Shown in pieces: positions 13,851 through 27,130 of a stretch of 64,000 bases of DNA. The translations under genes were made by a program, and so were the position numbers. The notes below the pieces were generated by a model. It made no database searches and was not told the DNA's origin. It saw nothing but the letters and a program-made list of their open reading frames with translations. Origin of the DNA: Bombus terrestris (Eukaryota > Arthropoda > Insecta > Hymenoptera > Apidae). Positions within the stretch are counted from its first letter, which is position 1; each line of letters begins with the position of its first letter. Where the stretch lies: positions 11,966,001 to 12,030,000 of the forward strand of contig NC_063277.1 of NCBI RefSeq assembly GCF_910591885.1, in the 5' to 3' direction.

Positions 13851-13874
13851 GTATTTTTGTTCCGAACGCTGGCG

Positions 13875-14455
13875 TTGAGTAATTTATATACTACGATGCT
13901 ATTGTTGAGAAAAGATTCCACTGTATGTTACGTCTCATTAAGAATCGTATACACTTTGTGCCAGCAGATATTGACATCTATTATGATATTCGATGCCTAT
14001 CGCTTTAAAATGTTTAAAATTGTAGAGCTGTAAAATCTCAGAATTGCAGGATTTTCAAACCTTGAAGTTTCGAAATTATATAACATACTAGAGTTCTACA
14101 TTCTGGAACAGCAAAACCCAACAGATTCGTTGCATCATAACGGTAAATATTTAGAATCTATACAACAATAGCCATTTTTCCACCTCGAATAAACTACCGA
14201 ACAAATATATGAAACACGTAAATAGATCAGATTCGGCCGAATTATTCAAAAAGCAAAATGAGCATATTTTAATCAATTTTTTTTTTCTTTTTTTAATATT
14301 ATCGGTCGCGCAAGCTTTTAATAACTTCGAATCTCCTCGTTCCTTACCACGTGTTTTTAATCACGCCGTTTCATGCCTCGGATACACTCGTTCACCCACG
14401 ACAATTAAAAAAAGCGAATCTTTTCATAGCTATTGAACGTATCTAATCGTTTCAA
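13875..14455. other. AT-rich non-coding DNA
   Basis: Nothing gene-like is visible. A 75-codon frame at 14,209-14,436 has an AT-driven Asn/Phe/Leu-rich composition and crosses a poly-T run, so I treat it as chance. Confidence 0.5.
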
Positions 14456-14459
14456 GGCT

Positions 14460-14770
14460 GAACGCGTGCAGAAATTCACGAACGCAAAGGAGACCGCCAA
14501 TCATGTATCCACAGGATCTTTCAACCGCGACGAAATGAATCGATCAACAGGCTTGTGACCAATCGATTGTCGTTTAATCAGTATAATTTACGAGACTGAA
14601 AGACCTGACGACTGATTTATCGACAGCCTGGTCACCGTGTCCTCGCAGCTAATAATCGCAAATCGAGTTTACGTATCGTTTAATTGCGATTAATGACAGA
14701 ATCTGTCTAATTAGTCAAGAAGAACGGCCCGTGCACCGGTAATTGGAATAATAATTACAATGCACATAGA
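14460..14770. promoter_or_regulatory. Candidate enhancer with dense homeodomain-type sites
   Basis: About 300 bp of mixed composition hold many TAAT/ATTA cores, including TTTAATCAG, GCTAATAATCG, TTTAATTGCGATTAATG, GTCTAATTAGTC and GGTAATTGG. They lie inside otherwise GC-containing sequence. Homeodomain proteins bind TAATTA-like cores, and clusters like this mark many insect developmental enhancers. The call rests on motif density only, and AT-rich DNA inflates such counts. Confidence 0.3.
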
Positions 14771-17380
14771 TTGGATAATTTATATCGCATCTAATTTTGA
14801 TTTAGATTAAGATCGGATCTAATAGACCGCCACTTACTTTTTGCCTGTTCATAGGTATTCATTTTTTGCGATTTTACGATAACGTTGCGAGGGCGAAGAA
14901 TTTTAACGCAGAATACATTTTTATGAATTCCATGCATTCCTGTGTCAGAGGAATTTAGGTGTACGATATCGTATAACAGTCTTAGATTATCGCTTTATCC
15001 ACCCACGTTCCTTTTTCCAACGAAATCCCTTTAAACCAAAATGAGGAAGAATTTTACCTAAAAAAAGACCCTTCAGGATTTTATCGTGACTCGATTAATT
15101 TGATCGAAATACCAATGTCAACCGAAACTACTTTCCAAATCCAACGTTAGTCCATAATCGTATCTGTCCTACTTAAAATCCTGATCTTCGTTCGATTTAA
15201 TCCATCAAAGCCCTCCCACGAAAACGAGACTATACGTACAGTTACTGATTACTAATTCAATCGTCCGCGCCATAAATCATCGAAAGACTTCCAAATGCTA
15301 GAGAAACAACGTGCAAGTATTTCTCGCAACGTTCTCTAATCTCTCCAGCAGAGTCTAATTAGAAAACAAGGATCCACTGGTCGTTAAGAGGCCGTGACTC
15401 TTATTCCCTTTGTCCACCAAGGATCCGACATTGACGAATGATCTTGAGAACGCCGATGCTCCACTTAACGTATCTCCCTAATCGTTGCTTTACCTTCGCC
15501 CGTGCATCGTTGGTCGCCGGTTTCGCGATAAACTCCGGTATACGCATAATTGTTTTGACATACTTAGCTGGAGAAATGACAAACCGAATGGCGGTACAGA
15601 AGAGATAGCGAAGGGGGATCGACAGCTATTTCCACGCGTCCGAGCATCTTGTATCGATAAATCATTCGCGGCATTAACAGAGTTCCTTCGTCGCGGATCG
15701 AGTCTTCGTTTGTCGGAAGCTGGAAATCACGTTTCGCATTAAAAAGCCGTCATTAAACGAGATGTTTGTTTTCTTTAGAATGTCGCTATTTTGTTAATTT
15801 ACTTGTTATTATGTGCGAGTTGATTCATTTTTTGTTTGCTGGTTATCATTATTTGTTATATTATTTTACCAATAATTATGCAAGTAGCTACCGGCATCGC
15901 GATATCTTAGAATTTGTCTGTGACGATATAAGACGAAATATAACGTATTCTAGAAAATATTATGATAAACGCTTGGTTCTGGTTCTATTTTCAAACGAGT
16001 TTTTCGATAAAAATTTGTTCGCGATTAGAAAATTTCGGAGATTTATATATTACGATAGGCAAGTGGTATTTTTTGTTCTCGGTTTATAACAGCTTTTCGC
16101 GATACGATAAAAAATATAATTTTCGTGCATCTTTCACTTGTCTTCGTGTATTATTTATGCGTTAGCTTGGGAAAAACAAAGATATACCGATTAATTTTCT
16201 TGGATATAACACAACATTAACGAGATATTTGAAATAACGTTATTTTAACGATTATTCTCAAGAGAAATTCTTCGTAGCAATATCATATCGGTATATCCGT
16301 CAAAATTTCAATTAATTTCCTCGAAATAATCGCGCTGGCATTAAACTTCATTCGCATAAACAACAGTCGATACGTAATAACGTGGCACGATCTTCTTCGA
16401 GTTCTAAATGAAGGGATACAGTGGTATTTCAGTTATTCAAATGTTAAAAATACGCTTCAAGTTAGAGAGTGAACAAAAATACGTGTATTTCGCAAGAAAT
16501 TGGTTATTACATAATGGAAGATGAAAGATTAATGGAAATTTATGTAAGAATTTATTTAATACTATCATGAGATAATGATAAAGGCACCAGAAGACCTAAT
16601 GTATCAGAAATCTGCAACCATTATCTGTGAGATTTTTTCTTATCGACATACAAAGATAGAAAGAGAATCGTTTGTTTGTCTTGTTTTGCAATTTATTTGC
16701 ATTCTTTATATCGAGTTTTCTTTCGTATCAGATCGAAATCGAAGATCATTTTGCAAACAATATTTCATTGCTTAAGCAAAGTATAATATTAACCTCGATT
16801 CTTCACGCAAGATACTAAAGTTTGAAATATTGAACGCTGATAGGGATATATTGTTGAAAACAGCGTCGATAGGAAAGCTGTTGACGAAACGACGTTGACG
16901 AAGAAAATTTTGCAATGTCACCGAACTTATCCACAAGCAATAAGATTATCACGGCAATTACTGCATTTTGATAATGTTAACCCCAATAATTGAATTTCAT
17001 CATGGCGATAAGTAAATGAAATTTTGAAATAGATCTCGAAATTCTCAAATAAAAAGTCTATTCATCTCGATAAATTAATAGTTTCATGTTTCGAAATTAT
17101 TCTCCAAGCACGAGTCAGTATAGATTACTAGAGTACTCTTTGTTTCCTTGTAAATCAAGAGGCTTTCTTTATTAAACAATGTCTTTCTTCGACGTGAAGA
17201 AGAACTTCGTAGTCAGTGGCCTGAAATTAGCGATTCATTTGTTGGGTTAATCACGTTTGATAAGACAGACCAGTTGTTCTCGATGGTCGATTAGCCTTGG
17301 CATTTAAGAATTTGAAACAAAATAAATTCGTAACAAACATTCAATTGAAGCTGATAGTGCAGTGAAGGAAAAAGCAAAAC
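14771..17380. other. Non-coding DNA with one GC-rich patch
   Basis: Positions 15,340-15,740 are CpG-rich with an unrecognised 85-codon frame. The 107-codon frame at 15,766-16,089 is Phe/Tyr/Ile-rich in AT-rich DNA and looks like chance. No gene is supported. Confidence 0.45.
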
Positions 17381-17384
17381 GAAA

Positions 17385-18270
17385 AAAGATGAAAGTTCGT
17401 TTAAACCTTTAACCAGACTTCCCCTTGCTGCTGCTTAATCACCCAATTAAGACTCGTGCATCGTTCAACATCATGTTTGCTTAATAAAGTTAAAATCTTT
17501 TTATTTTATTGCTTTATTTATTTCCTTTTTTACGTCTGTTAATACAATAAGTACTCCCCCTTCAATTAAAATGTAGACAGAATAGAAGCGTACAAATGTC
17601 ACTGAAAACAGCACTTCCTTTCAAAGAAAGTTACTTTTTTGATGTTATTTAAATTTTAATTAACGTTAAAATTTTTCAAGTAAAGTTTGTATTAAAATAA
17701 CAAATTAATTTAAACAATTCCTTCGTGAAATTAAAAAATGATCATTTTCCTGAAACTATATATATAAATCTTGTCTTTGATCACGTTTGTTCGATGTAAA
17801 TAAATATTTCTATAGTTTAAATATTTCTTACATATCTTTCTTCTTCGAAAGTAAATTATCCTCGGAGATGGAAGACGAATGACCCCGTCAAATCTTTCAT
17901 GAATTCGAGTCCTCGACCCAGTCCTCGTCTTATCGCCACTTAATTAACCAATTAGGAATGAAAAATACAATTACAGAAATAACTAATCGTTGCTTACGAA
18001 AAATAGATATTTATATGTTCCTTGCATCATTCGCAATACAAAAGATGAATACAAGAGTTAAACCTCTGGAAAATAGTATCTTCTTCGAGCCTTCAATCAG
18101 ATTTCATCTTATTACCATTTAATTATCCAATTACTCGATCGTTACTCGTTAACAATAAAAGTAAGTACACAGTATTTTTCTTTGATTTTTTCTTCTTATT
18201 ATCCCTCCATTAATCCGAGTATAAAAGATGAATGACAGAGTTGAAGCTTTCACGAAGACCAAAGTGCGAG
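17385..18270. repeat. Decayed tandem repeat, period about 175-183 bp
   Basis: Two linked words recur. AAGACGAATGACC / AAGATGAATACAAGAGTT / AAGATGAATGACAGAGTT occur at about 17,870, 18,043 and 18,226. CACTTAATTAACCAATTAGG / CATTTAATTATCCAATTAC occur at about 17,938 and 18,117. A more divergent copy begins near 17,388. The order of words is kept between copies, which argues for tandem duplication followed by decay. Confidence 0.55.
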
Positions 18271-18483
18271 TTCGATCGTCGATCGCCTTAGGGTTCCTAA
18301 CGCCTTCGTGTAATCCACGCATTACGTAAAGGTAAAATCGAGAGTTAATGTAATTCATTCGGACACGCCGGGTTATAAATTATAATCGTGGTTGATTTGA
18401 TGTTGCGATATCTAAAAAACGATACGCGGCCGATTATGTAATTACTTGGCTGTGTTGAGGGGTTATTTCGTGTACGAGAGTAT

Positions 18484-18500
18484 CGTGTACAGTGTACACG
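18484..18500. repeat. 17-bp perfect palindromic site
   Basis: The sequence CGTGTACA-G-TGTACACG is a perfect 8-bp inverted repeat around one base, within a CpG-rich patch (18,430-18,560). Its form suits a dimeric DNA-binding protein. No neighbouring exon shows what it would control. Confidence 0.4.
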
Positions 18501-20150
18501 CACCGTGGTTGATTATCGTGCTCGTTCTCGCGTGTGTCCCGTGGAATGTAGGAAATGCAAAACGACGGTAAAATATAGGCAAATATTTGTCTCTGTCAAC
18601 GGCAACGTATTTACGAACAAATTAGTAACGAAATGAGAAAACAAGTTTAAACGAAAAACGATGCCGATTATGCCGATGCGATTTATCATTGGAAAGCGAA
18701 TAGACGCTTATTTTTAGATTTGAGAATAAATTGTTAAGTAGTGACAATTGGTATGCTTGTTAGGGGAAATTTCTTAGTCTCGCGGTAGCATTGGTCAAGT
18801 CGCTATTATAGAAAGTCAGCAACATGTATTGTAATATTTTTGAAACCAGAGAATGGCGATACTTTTGAATCTACTACGAAACGTGTTTAGAGCGTAGTGA
18901 AAGAGATTACTCCATTGATATTATAATAAATGTCCCGAGACAGATCAAATTTTAACGAGCAAAATAAATTCACTCCTACGGTTTTTATTTGAGTTATTCA
19001 ATTTTAAGATAGATATCGAAATATCTCGTAATTAATTTACTAAAATTCGACCGAAAGGTGTTAGCGTGATTTATCGATCGATTCTATGATCAGGTAATTG
19101 TTTTTAATAATAAATTGTAATCGATGAAATGGACACGATGAAAATAATTTCTCACATAGGAAACTAGTTACACACGAGTACAAACACGACGTTAATTACT
19201 CAACACTCACGCGATTTTACGTTAATTCCAGTGGAACTTGACGAAATTATCTTTTATTTTGACAAGTTTTGCGAATATCGTTAAAAGTGTCGAAACGAAT
19301 CGCGCAAATTGATTGTCCTCGCGGGAAGTTCACCGATTTTGCTACCATAAAGCGTTATCTTTTCTGTTTAAAAGAGTATCGTACGATTTTATATTATTTC
19401 ATTGCACAAGTTGTTTTCTTTTTCTCTCTTTCTCTGTTAATTTATTCAATCTTTATTCGTTCGATTCACCCGATAATTTGTTATGATAAAATTATATTTT
19501 TATATTGCTACTGATCTCTAAAATTAGCCTATGGGCACTTAAGGAACAGTACTTGGCTACTAAAGAATAATATTTGGTAAGCATCATTAATATAGCTGAT
19601 TAAACATCGAAACTTGTTTGTCTTCGCCAGCTGCGCAAATAAAGGAAGAATAAAATTGGACATTCACGAGTCAAAACTATAAAACTCCATTAAAACGAGA
19701 TCCTACTACATATATCGTAAGTAGTTCGATATACTTGGCTGTTATTGAATTTGAATTTGAAAATATCGTATTTTATAGATTGTGTTGTATTCAGAATCGG
19801 TATGAGTGCGTTAAATTACATTCCAGAATAAAATATAGCCAATAGAATGGACTTTTTTATGCATTTTATATATCCTACACATGTACATTGCAATAAAACA
19901 AATTGCTTTCATTTCAAATAAAAATGAAATATCAGCATAATGTGTAATATTATGGTAAACTAATGTTCTAATTTAAACTTTCTAATTCGTCGATAAAGAA
20001 CAATAATACAAAAAATGGAATTTCTGATTTAGTGCAGCTATATTACTATACTAATCTGTACCATTATATCTATGCAGCGATCTAATAAAAAGAAAAGAAA
20101 ATATGTCGTATACTACGTACGTTATGACAAACAAAATCTCTGTGTCCGTG
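18501..20150. other. AT-rich non-coding DNA
   Basis: No supported gene or repeat. The small frame at 19,269-19,514 is Ile/Phe-rich and AT-driven. Confidence 0.5.
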
Positions 20151-20160
20151 TTAAATAGAC

Positions 20161-20248
20161 CGTGGATTTATATGCGTTTATGAGAAACTTCAAAAAATGT
20201 ACAGAATGCATATAATAAATAAAAATATACAAAATATCCAAAGCATAG
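20161..20248 (+). repeat. Dispersed repeat family, copy 2
   Basis: This copy reads GGATTTATATGCGTTTATG, then AAAAAATGTACAGAATGCAT, then AAAATATCCAAAGCATAG. It is the clearest reference for aligning the copies at 5,824, 30,981, 44,255 and 53,118. It is preceded by TTAAATAGAC, also found ahead of the 30,981 copy, so the family extends at least a little upstream. Confidence 0.6.
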
Positions 20249-20459
20249 TTACAAACTTTACAATACTTAGCAAAATGAATGAAGTCTCTGCTTATTTACA
20301 TATTTAGTAGATTCATAATAATTTAACACGCGATAAAAATTAGCAATTTAGTGATTAAAAAAAGAAAAAAAAGAACGACAGAAATAAAACGAGGAACTAT
20401 AAGTTTATAAATTTCTCGTATCTATGATAATTCGAAAAAGTTACAAAATCTGAGACATA

Positions 20460-20830
20460 GTGTCCTGCACCGATTTCGCAACAGGGATTCAACCGGTTCC
20501 AGCTGGCAGTGATTCACAAGAGCAATCGGAGCCGTGTGGCAGATTTCTATTCGAAAAGCGACACGAGACGTCGATGTAGAAACGCGCGCTAATCCGAAGA
20601 GGCATGAGAACGTGCATGTAATTTCACCGCAGTCGCACGTGCGTGCATGTCATTCCCTCGGCCGTTCGAACGCATAAAGAGATCCTATTAATAGGTCGCA
20701 TGCTCGATTGACGGAGCTCCCGTGTAATTTATACGCTGCACCGTGACAGTTATTAGGAACCGGCCTGGTGCAATAAGGAAACCGATCGAGCCGATAGCTA
20801 CCGCTCGAAATTCCTCTATATCGAACCCTT
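20460..20830. other. CpG-rich patch
   Basis: A GC- and CpG-rich stretch next to a decayed tandem array. It includes CACGTGCGTGCATG-like words and a GAACCGGCC segment. It contributes the C-terminal half of the 185-codon minus frame at 20,688-21,245, but no domain is visible. A conserved regulatory element is possible. Confidence 0.3.
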
Positions 20831-20872
20831 GTGAACTTATGTAGTTACATACTTTAATTTTATTCTTTTGAA

Positions 20873-21221
20873 ATTCGACATTCTTTCGGAGAAGATAGAA
20901 TACGTAACGAGATTGGAAGAAACGCGATTCCTTTGTGAATTTTATACTCCGTCTCCTTTCTTTGAAAATCTGCGATTCTTTAAAAAAGAAAAAAGAAAGA
21001 TAGAATGCTTGACGGTATGAAAAAACGCTACTGCATACTAAAAAATCCGCAATTTTTTCGGAGAGACGATATTCCACTGTATTTATTGAAAACTCAATCC
21101 CTTTGTAGTTTTCATATGCCGCTCTCCTGCGAAAATTTGCAATTTTCTTAGAGAAGATGGCACATTCTATAGTACTGAAAGCACAACACCTATATCGACT
21201 TCGTAGTGTTTCTTCTTCACC
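20873..21221. repeat. Decayed tandem repeat, period about 90 bp
   Basis: About four related segments (near 20,873, 20,967, 21,041 and 21,131) share TGCGATTCTTT / CCGCAATTTTTTCGGAGA / TGCAATTTTCTTAGAGAAG and a following ATAGAAT-like word. Copies three and four agree best. The period is close to 30 codons, so a 185-codon minus-strand frame stays open across it, with repeating words such as SKKIANF and SEKIADF. That frame is better explained by the repeat than by a gene. Confidence 0.6.
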
Positions 21222-22445
21222 GAAAATTCCTGATATTTTGGACAAGGCACGTAGATTTGCATTTTGAGAGAAATAGAAATTAAGGATTTCGATATCTTAG
21301 TACCATTAAACAGAGAAAAGGAGATAAGAGAAAGTACGAGATGAATTTATTGAAATTTGAATTGAATTATTGAAAATTGAATTTATTGAAAAAAGAGAAA
21401 CCTTTGCAAGTGACGCAATAAGTAATTTAAAGGAAGAAGGAAAAAAGGAAAATGGAAATTTTCACACGAATCTCACTCTGTTTCCATTAGGATTTGCTTT
21501 GTGTTTTCACGTTTCGTTTACACTCGATTTTCACTTTATTGTGAGTTTAAGTCTCGTACGTGACGAAAATCGAGCAACTTTGTTAAACCTGATCGCGTTG
21601 TTGCCAGTAACTACATACTTTGAGAATATAGCATTAGGATCAGAAAATAGCAAAATTGAGAGAGATAAATTTAGGAACCTGATCGTTTTCCCTGATCGTA
21701 AATAATTTTGTCTGTAAAATGTAGATTTAATGCTGAAAAAAATGTTCTGTTTGCACCATGCGATCTATAAATAAAATTTCAATTTTATTCGAAGAAACAC
21801 CCGAAATATTTCAGAATATATATTTTAGAAAAAATGTTTTAACGTCATCGAACAATTTAAATTGTTCTATATGATTGTTTTATGTAATTCTGGTACTAAT
21901 AATAATACTAAAAAGTGCACACAATGAAAGGTAAAACTAATAAAGACAAACCAGAAGCAACGATATCTCGATACATTGCATGCCTACCAACAGAATTCCG
22001 TTCTTCATTCCATCGAGATATAGATAGTACTATATTCGAATAAGAGCTTCGATCGGATTTGATCGATAACGATTGATAAATGATTTGTACCGATGCATGT
22101 AGCCTTTGACGGGCGATATGCATAATATATCATAGCTCATGAATCGCATGCGTATATCGCGTGTGGTCTAATCGGCATTCGAATTCCTAGCTTTGCAAAT
22201 TCGATTTCGGTCATTTGCCTGTGAGTCTCGCGACTTTAGTTTTATTTTACCTTCTGTTAGAAAAAGTCCTCCTTTTCTCTGCGAAAAATTATCCGAAGAC
22301 TGCCAAAAATTTCCAGTACCGTCAATAAAAAGCTAACAAAATAATTTATGCTGATTGCACCAAAATATTTGAATAAAAGATTACTTGATAAGACTAGCTT
22401 TTCTATCATTTAACACCACTTCGTTTATCAGTGCGTAATTTCTAA
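21222..22445. other. AT-rich non-coding DNA
   Basis: The plus frame at 21,370-21,705 (111 codons, no ATG at its start) is Lys/Phe/Leu-rich with no recognised domain. I do not call it a gene. Nothing else stands out. Confidence 0.45.
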
Positions 22446-22448
22446 ACT

Positions 22449-22952
22449 TAATAATACATCCAAATATAATGTATATAGCAAGTTGGATTAATAATCTCGT
22501 GTTCTCTGTCCAACTCCAACACTCGTGTCATTTTCGTAAGAAGAATCCTTCATGATTTATAATATACCAAACAAAGGTGGAAGGCCTTAACAAAACGCTA
22601 GTGCTTCCAAACTTACATCTCAGTAAATCGATAATGCATCCAAACACAATGTGTGCGATAAATATAATAATATCTATAACACACAATATCCCATATCTTT
22701 TCCAACTATCCATCCCACACTCGTAAAGAAAGAATCAAATAAAAAATCTGTAAAAACAATTATTCCAATTATCCCATTAAACCGACAATTTATCTTACGT
22801 GAAAAAGATATAAAAGACGCGTGAAAAAGGCTAATGTCCTCAAATCTGACTCGATAACGCATCCAAACTCGAATACAATAAAAATACGACAATAATAGCA
22901 ATGATAAACAATGTCTCATTTGCTTTCTAACTATCCACCGCACGCTGCAGAA
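22449..22952. repeat. Decayed tandem repeat, period about 180-223 bp
   Basis: The word ATAATGCATCCAAAC recurs near 22,450, 22,630 and 22,853. The word CTTTTCCAACTATCCATC recurs as variants near 22,506, 22,697 and 22,921, each time before a CACTCGT or CGCACGCT word. The order and spacing of the two words are preserved, so this is three diverged tandem copies. Confidence 0.65.
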
Positions 22953-22959
22953 AACAAAT

Positions 22960-24000
22960 AAAGAATGGGAAAAATAAATCTGAACTTGATCCAGTACGTT
23001 ATAATCCCAACCGCAGGACTGCCGGTTCCTCCCTGCAGCCTCTTACATTACTTCAAACAACCATACCACGTGGATCAGCATACACGCGATCAAAGGTTGC
23101 GCTGCTCGAACAGCCAACTCGTGTCGTCGACGATATTAACGACCGTATGAATACGATTCAACCGTACATGCGACGAGCTCACGCAAAGAACATTCCAAAC
23201 GAACCATCCACACCATAAAGACGGGATACTCCCTTAACGTGTACGCAGCCGTACCAAAGAAAAGCGTGGAAGAACAGAACGAGTCGTTTCACGATGACCT
23301 TTTCGATTCTTCTTCTTCTCGTTCTTTTTTCTTTTTTTTTCTTTTTCTGTCTACCTTCGATTCTCGTAGATTTCAATATTGACGATCGGCTACAGTCCCT
23401 GTAGCTATGAATCGCTGTATGGCGTAATCATCGTCGCACGATGTCACTGGCACGTCAATTATACTTGACCCACGTCCAACAATTTTTCTCGCGGTCGTAT
23501 CTAACGCGAAATTACCGTAGAACGTGTCAACCGAGCTTCTTTCGCAATCCTCGTTCTCATTATGCGCTTACCTTTTACGGAGGAAAGTCTCGCCGCGTTC
23601 CTTTCCAAGGGATCTCTTCGTCCGTTTTCTCTCAGCTTCTTTTTGTTCTCCGGCCAGCTGAGAGCTGCGCGTCGTTTCTACAGGCTAGATAATGGGTGCA
23701 CGGATACGGAGAGGCGTACGAGGTCGCGATCCTTTGAAGCGCTATTCTTTTTCCCTTTTTTCTGTTGCTTTCTCGCGGTTGCATAGCTGAAGCACGCAAA
23801 TATTACCAGCTGGCTTGTTATTCTTTCGTTGGAAAATCGCGTGGGGATTTTCTCGAGTGTGAAGTACGTAGGCGTCGAGTGAATTTCTCAAGTGGTAATC
23901 TTTCAGTGTGTCGACCACGGGAATATGGAATTAATTTGAACGATTGTTCGTTTGATCGTTTCCTTTCATTGGAATATCGAGGAAATCGTCGATCATAGAA
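22960..24000. other. GC-rich, partly pyrimidine-rich patch
   Basis: CpG-rich sequence with a poly-pyrimidine run at about 23,308-23,350. Overlapping frames on plus (23,441-23,692 from an ATG; 23,562-23,786; 23,765-23,998) show no recognisable domain and overlap one another, so at most one could be real. An untranslated exon or promoter region is possible but unproven. Confidence 0.35.
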
Positions 24001-27000
24001 ACATGGAATTCGATGAAATAAATTGTTACGTTGAGCAAGTATAGAGATACTATTGTTTTGTTGGAAACTTGGGAAAATTATGAGTTAGTCAGACAAAATA
24101 AATAATGTTTGTTTCAAAAGGTATGACGAAATTAATTGATGTAATGGCTAGTTCTTTTTTATTATAATTTCATAAGCGAATCCAAATGAAGAAGAAAAAG
24201 TAGTTGATATTTTGTTTCTGAAGGAAGAATAATTTGTTACTTTGTAACATCATTCAAGGGTGCATCTTTAAAAGCGTTTTGTAATTCAATGACCAACGTT
24301 CGTCGTCAAGTGGCGCTATTCGCACATCTCTGACAGGCAATTGATTTGATCCCGATGAAAAAAGTCGATCAGACCAATACGCATGTTCCATCCTCGAGTC
24401 GTTTGATCGACTTGTTCTACATAAAGAGACTTCAGCTACAAAAGGTAGAGCAACTGGTCCATCGGGATCGTATTTCTTTTCTGTATAGAAGAACCAATCA
24501 ACTACTTGTTGCCAGATGTACGATGTTGCAAAAGTGTACATTATTGGAAGCTGTTTTTTGTCTTTTTTTTTTTACAGAAATAACACGATTAAGAAATGTA
24601 CATTTTTTAGAAAATCGATCTCAGAATCCGATCATTTAACAATTAATTTTTCTTCTTCTACGATTGTAGTAACAGTCTGTGCATTTCAAAGATTTCTAAT
24701 GCAATATGTATTGTCTATAATGTACGTGTATAATATAAAGAAAATAATATGATTTTATCTAATTTCCTAAAAAAAAATCTACTTTCAAAGCGATTTTTCT
24801 GTATATCACAAAATTGGCAATTTTTTAAATATGTCACGCTTCTAGCAAATCGACGATACGAGTTTTCCAACGGCTCACCGAGTATCTAATTTAATGATCC
24901 ACCGTATTCCAAGATCCCAAAATCATTTACTTGCGACAAATTGCCAAATCAATTCTAATTCGCAGTACTTGTTCTAATGCGTCTCTCGATCGACGATTTC
25001 CTTCTAATTCGCTCGGTATGCAGAGTAAAGCGCGTAGGCGGTGAATTCATCGCGAATCGGTCAATGCGTGTTAACACGCGACGCGACGAATAATTTCCAG
25101 TATCTAAGAAACTCGTTAGGCCGCTTAGAGAATATTTAACATGTCCCGTGCTTGTTCCAGCGAGGAAAATTGAAATCCTGAGAGCTGTTGGGTGACAGAG
25201 ACTGGTGCTCGCGATTAGGTGAATCCGTGAGACCGAGAGCCATGTATCAACCGTGGCGAGTAATTCGTAAATTTTAGCAAAGGAGAAATTTAATCGCGAG
25301 GAGGGAACTTTATGTACTTTAATTTTCTTATTTATATGTTCGATCGCCTATTACAGCGTTAAATTGTGAGACGTTGGAGCATTGAATCTTCACGATATCG
25401 ACTATTCAGACACCATTATTTAGGTTTAAAGGATACTCTAATACCCTGTATCCTAGTTTGGAAGTTATTTGTTATAGGAGAATTTAATTCTTAAGATGTT
25501 AACTTGGAATATCGTTATTGCAACAATCCATTATGTAACAACACAAAGTCCATTATAATTTAAAACATCACTCCATTCTTTTATATTTAACACTAACCTT
25601 ACCAGGCCTGGTCGAATGAGTGGTTTCCTAATTTCACTTAAAATTGCACGTTCGTTGTTATTTCTTTTGTTCGTCTAACTTTAGGTAGATTCTTATATTA
25701 ACAACAATTGAGAAATTGATTATTCAGACACTGTCTAAGAATTTACATAAGAAACTTAGAAACAGTTGACACACTCTGTCCTGATTATAATTCAGATCAC
25801 AGGAAAATAATGAATACCCACAGAATAAAACTTTTCAATCTTCTTATTTCTACCAAGTTACACTTAAAAATCATTGCATTCTAAAGTTTCACCTCCTACA
25901 TTCTTCCCATCCCCTTCGCCGTGTCCCAATTATACTTCGAATTATGAGTCACTGCAACGTTAAATCCTCGCAATATGAACTCAGGACATCGCTATTCGCG
26001 TTAAGCTATAATTGACACGCTCGAACCCTAACACTCCACCCTAGAGTCAATTTTCAAACAATCGCAAGAGCCACAAACATACCTATATTTAAAACAGCAT
26101 TGGGCACGCAAGTTCCCTTTTTGGAGGCAATAAAATCCTACGAAAAGGCTCGCTGGGGTTCGAACGAACAATTACTTATTAATTCTGGCGCACGAATAAG
26201 GAGGGCGATGGTATGCAATCGTTTCGTATGAGTCGATGCACACACTATAACAATCAAGGTCCCGGACAGGCAAACGTCTAATTGCGAGAGCATAGTCCAA
26301 CGTTAACCAGGAATGGAACTCGACCCGATCGGCAGGGCTGCCCAAGTGGACTCGAATAATTACCTCGTTGATTGCGAACTCGTGTTTACTGGCGATGTGG
26401 CAACTTCGATCGAGATAATCGCCACTTTCCGTTCGACAATGATTAAACGCATTAGAATTTCAAAAACTCACTTGCCTCGAATATTCTTGCCCGGACAGTG
26501 GATTAACTCTGCTGCGGTCCTCCAATATTTTATGTCTTCATATCGCTTTAGCTACGTAGGAAGAAATGTTTAAATGTTGCAAAGAAATAATTACAGTATT
26601 CGATCAAGACGAGAAATCGTATACATCAAAATAGAATTGAAATTTCGTATTTTCTATGTAAGAAATTTTCTAACGATAGAGGGTAGAGCAAAGTTGCGTA
26701 CAAGTTGATACAAAGCGTATTTTGTATCTGGATTTTAATGGAAAGATGAAATTTTTATTGCGCAGATTCTGCCCATCGAATTAGGAGCAAAATTTTCAAC
26801 ATTTTTCTATGTTTCACCAGGCTTATTAATTATGAAAGTGATATACATATATGTACAGGTTTCATTGCTTTGTCTAGAAATTGTAGCTCGTACTCTTTCC
26901 AATATAATCAGTATCATGGGTAATTTGTCAAATATCTCTGATCATCATATTTAAAGATAAAAGTTGAAACATTTATCATATGCTTAAGATGCTTATTTAT

Positions 27001-27130
27001 GCTGTATATTCATATTTTATTTAATATATGTTCGCAATAAATATCTTGCAATTTTTATATGAATTTTGCATATTGCTTTTAAATTTTACTAATATCGTGC
27101 CTCATTATAACCCCAATGAGATTTCAAAAT
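24001..27130. other. Non-coding DNA with two GC-containing patches
   Basis: Positions 24,840-25,260 and 26,110-26,570 are moderately CpG-rich. The second holds an 86-codon plus frame that starts with ATG at 26,313. Its sequence matches nothing I know and lacks splice support. Words such as GACTATTCAGACAC recur at about 25,399 and 25,716. The remainder is AT-rich. Confidence 0.4.

Noticed and set aside
20688..21245. 185-codon minus-strand gene
   Set aside because: The N-terminal two thirds coincide with a decayed ~90-bp tandem repeat whose period is a multiple of three, so openness is expected. No domain is visible.
26155..26175. tRNA-like GGTTCGAA T-loop word
   Set aside because: No matching acceptor, D or anticodon arms could be folded around it.
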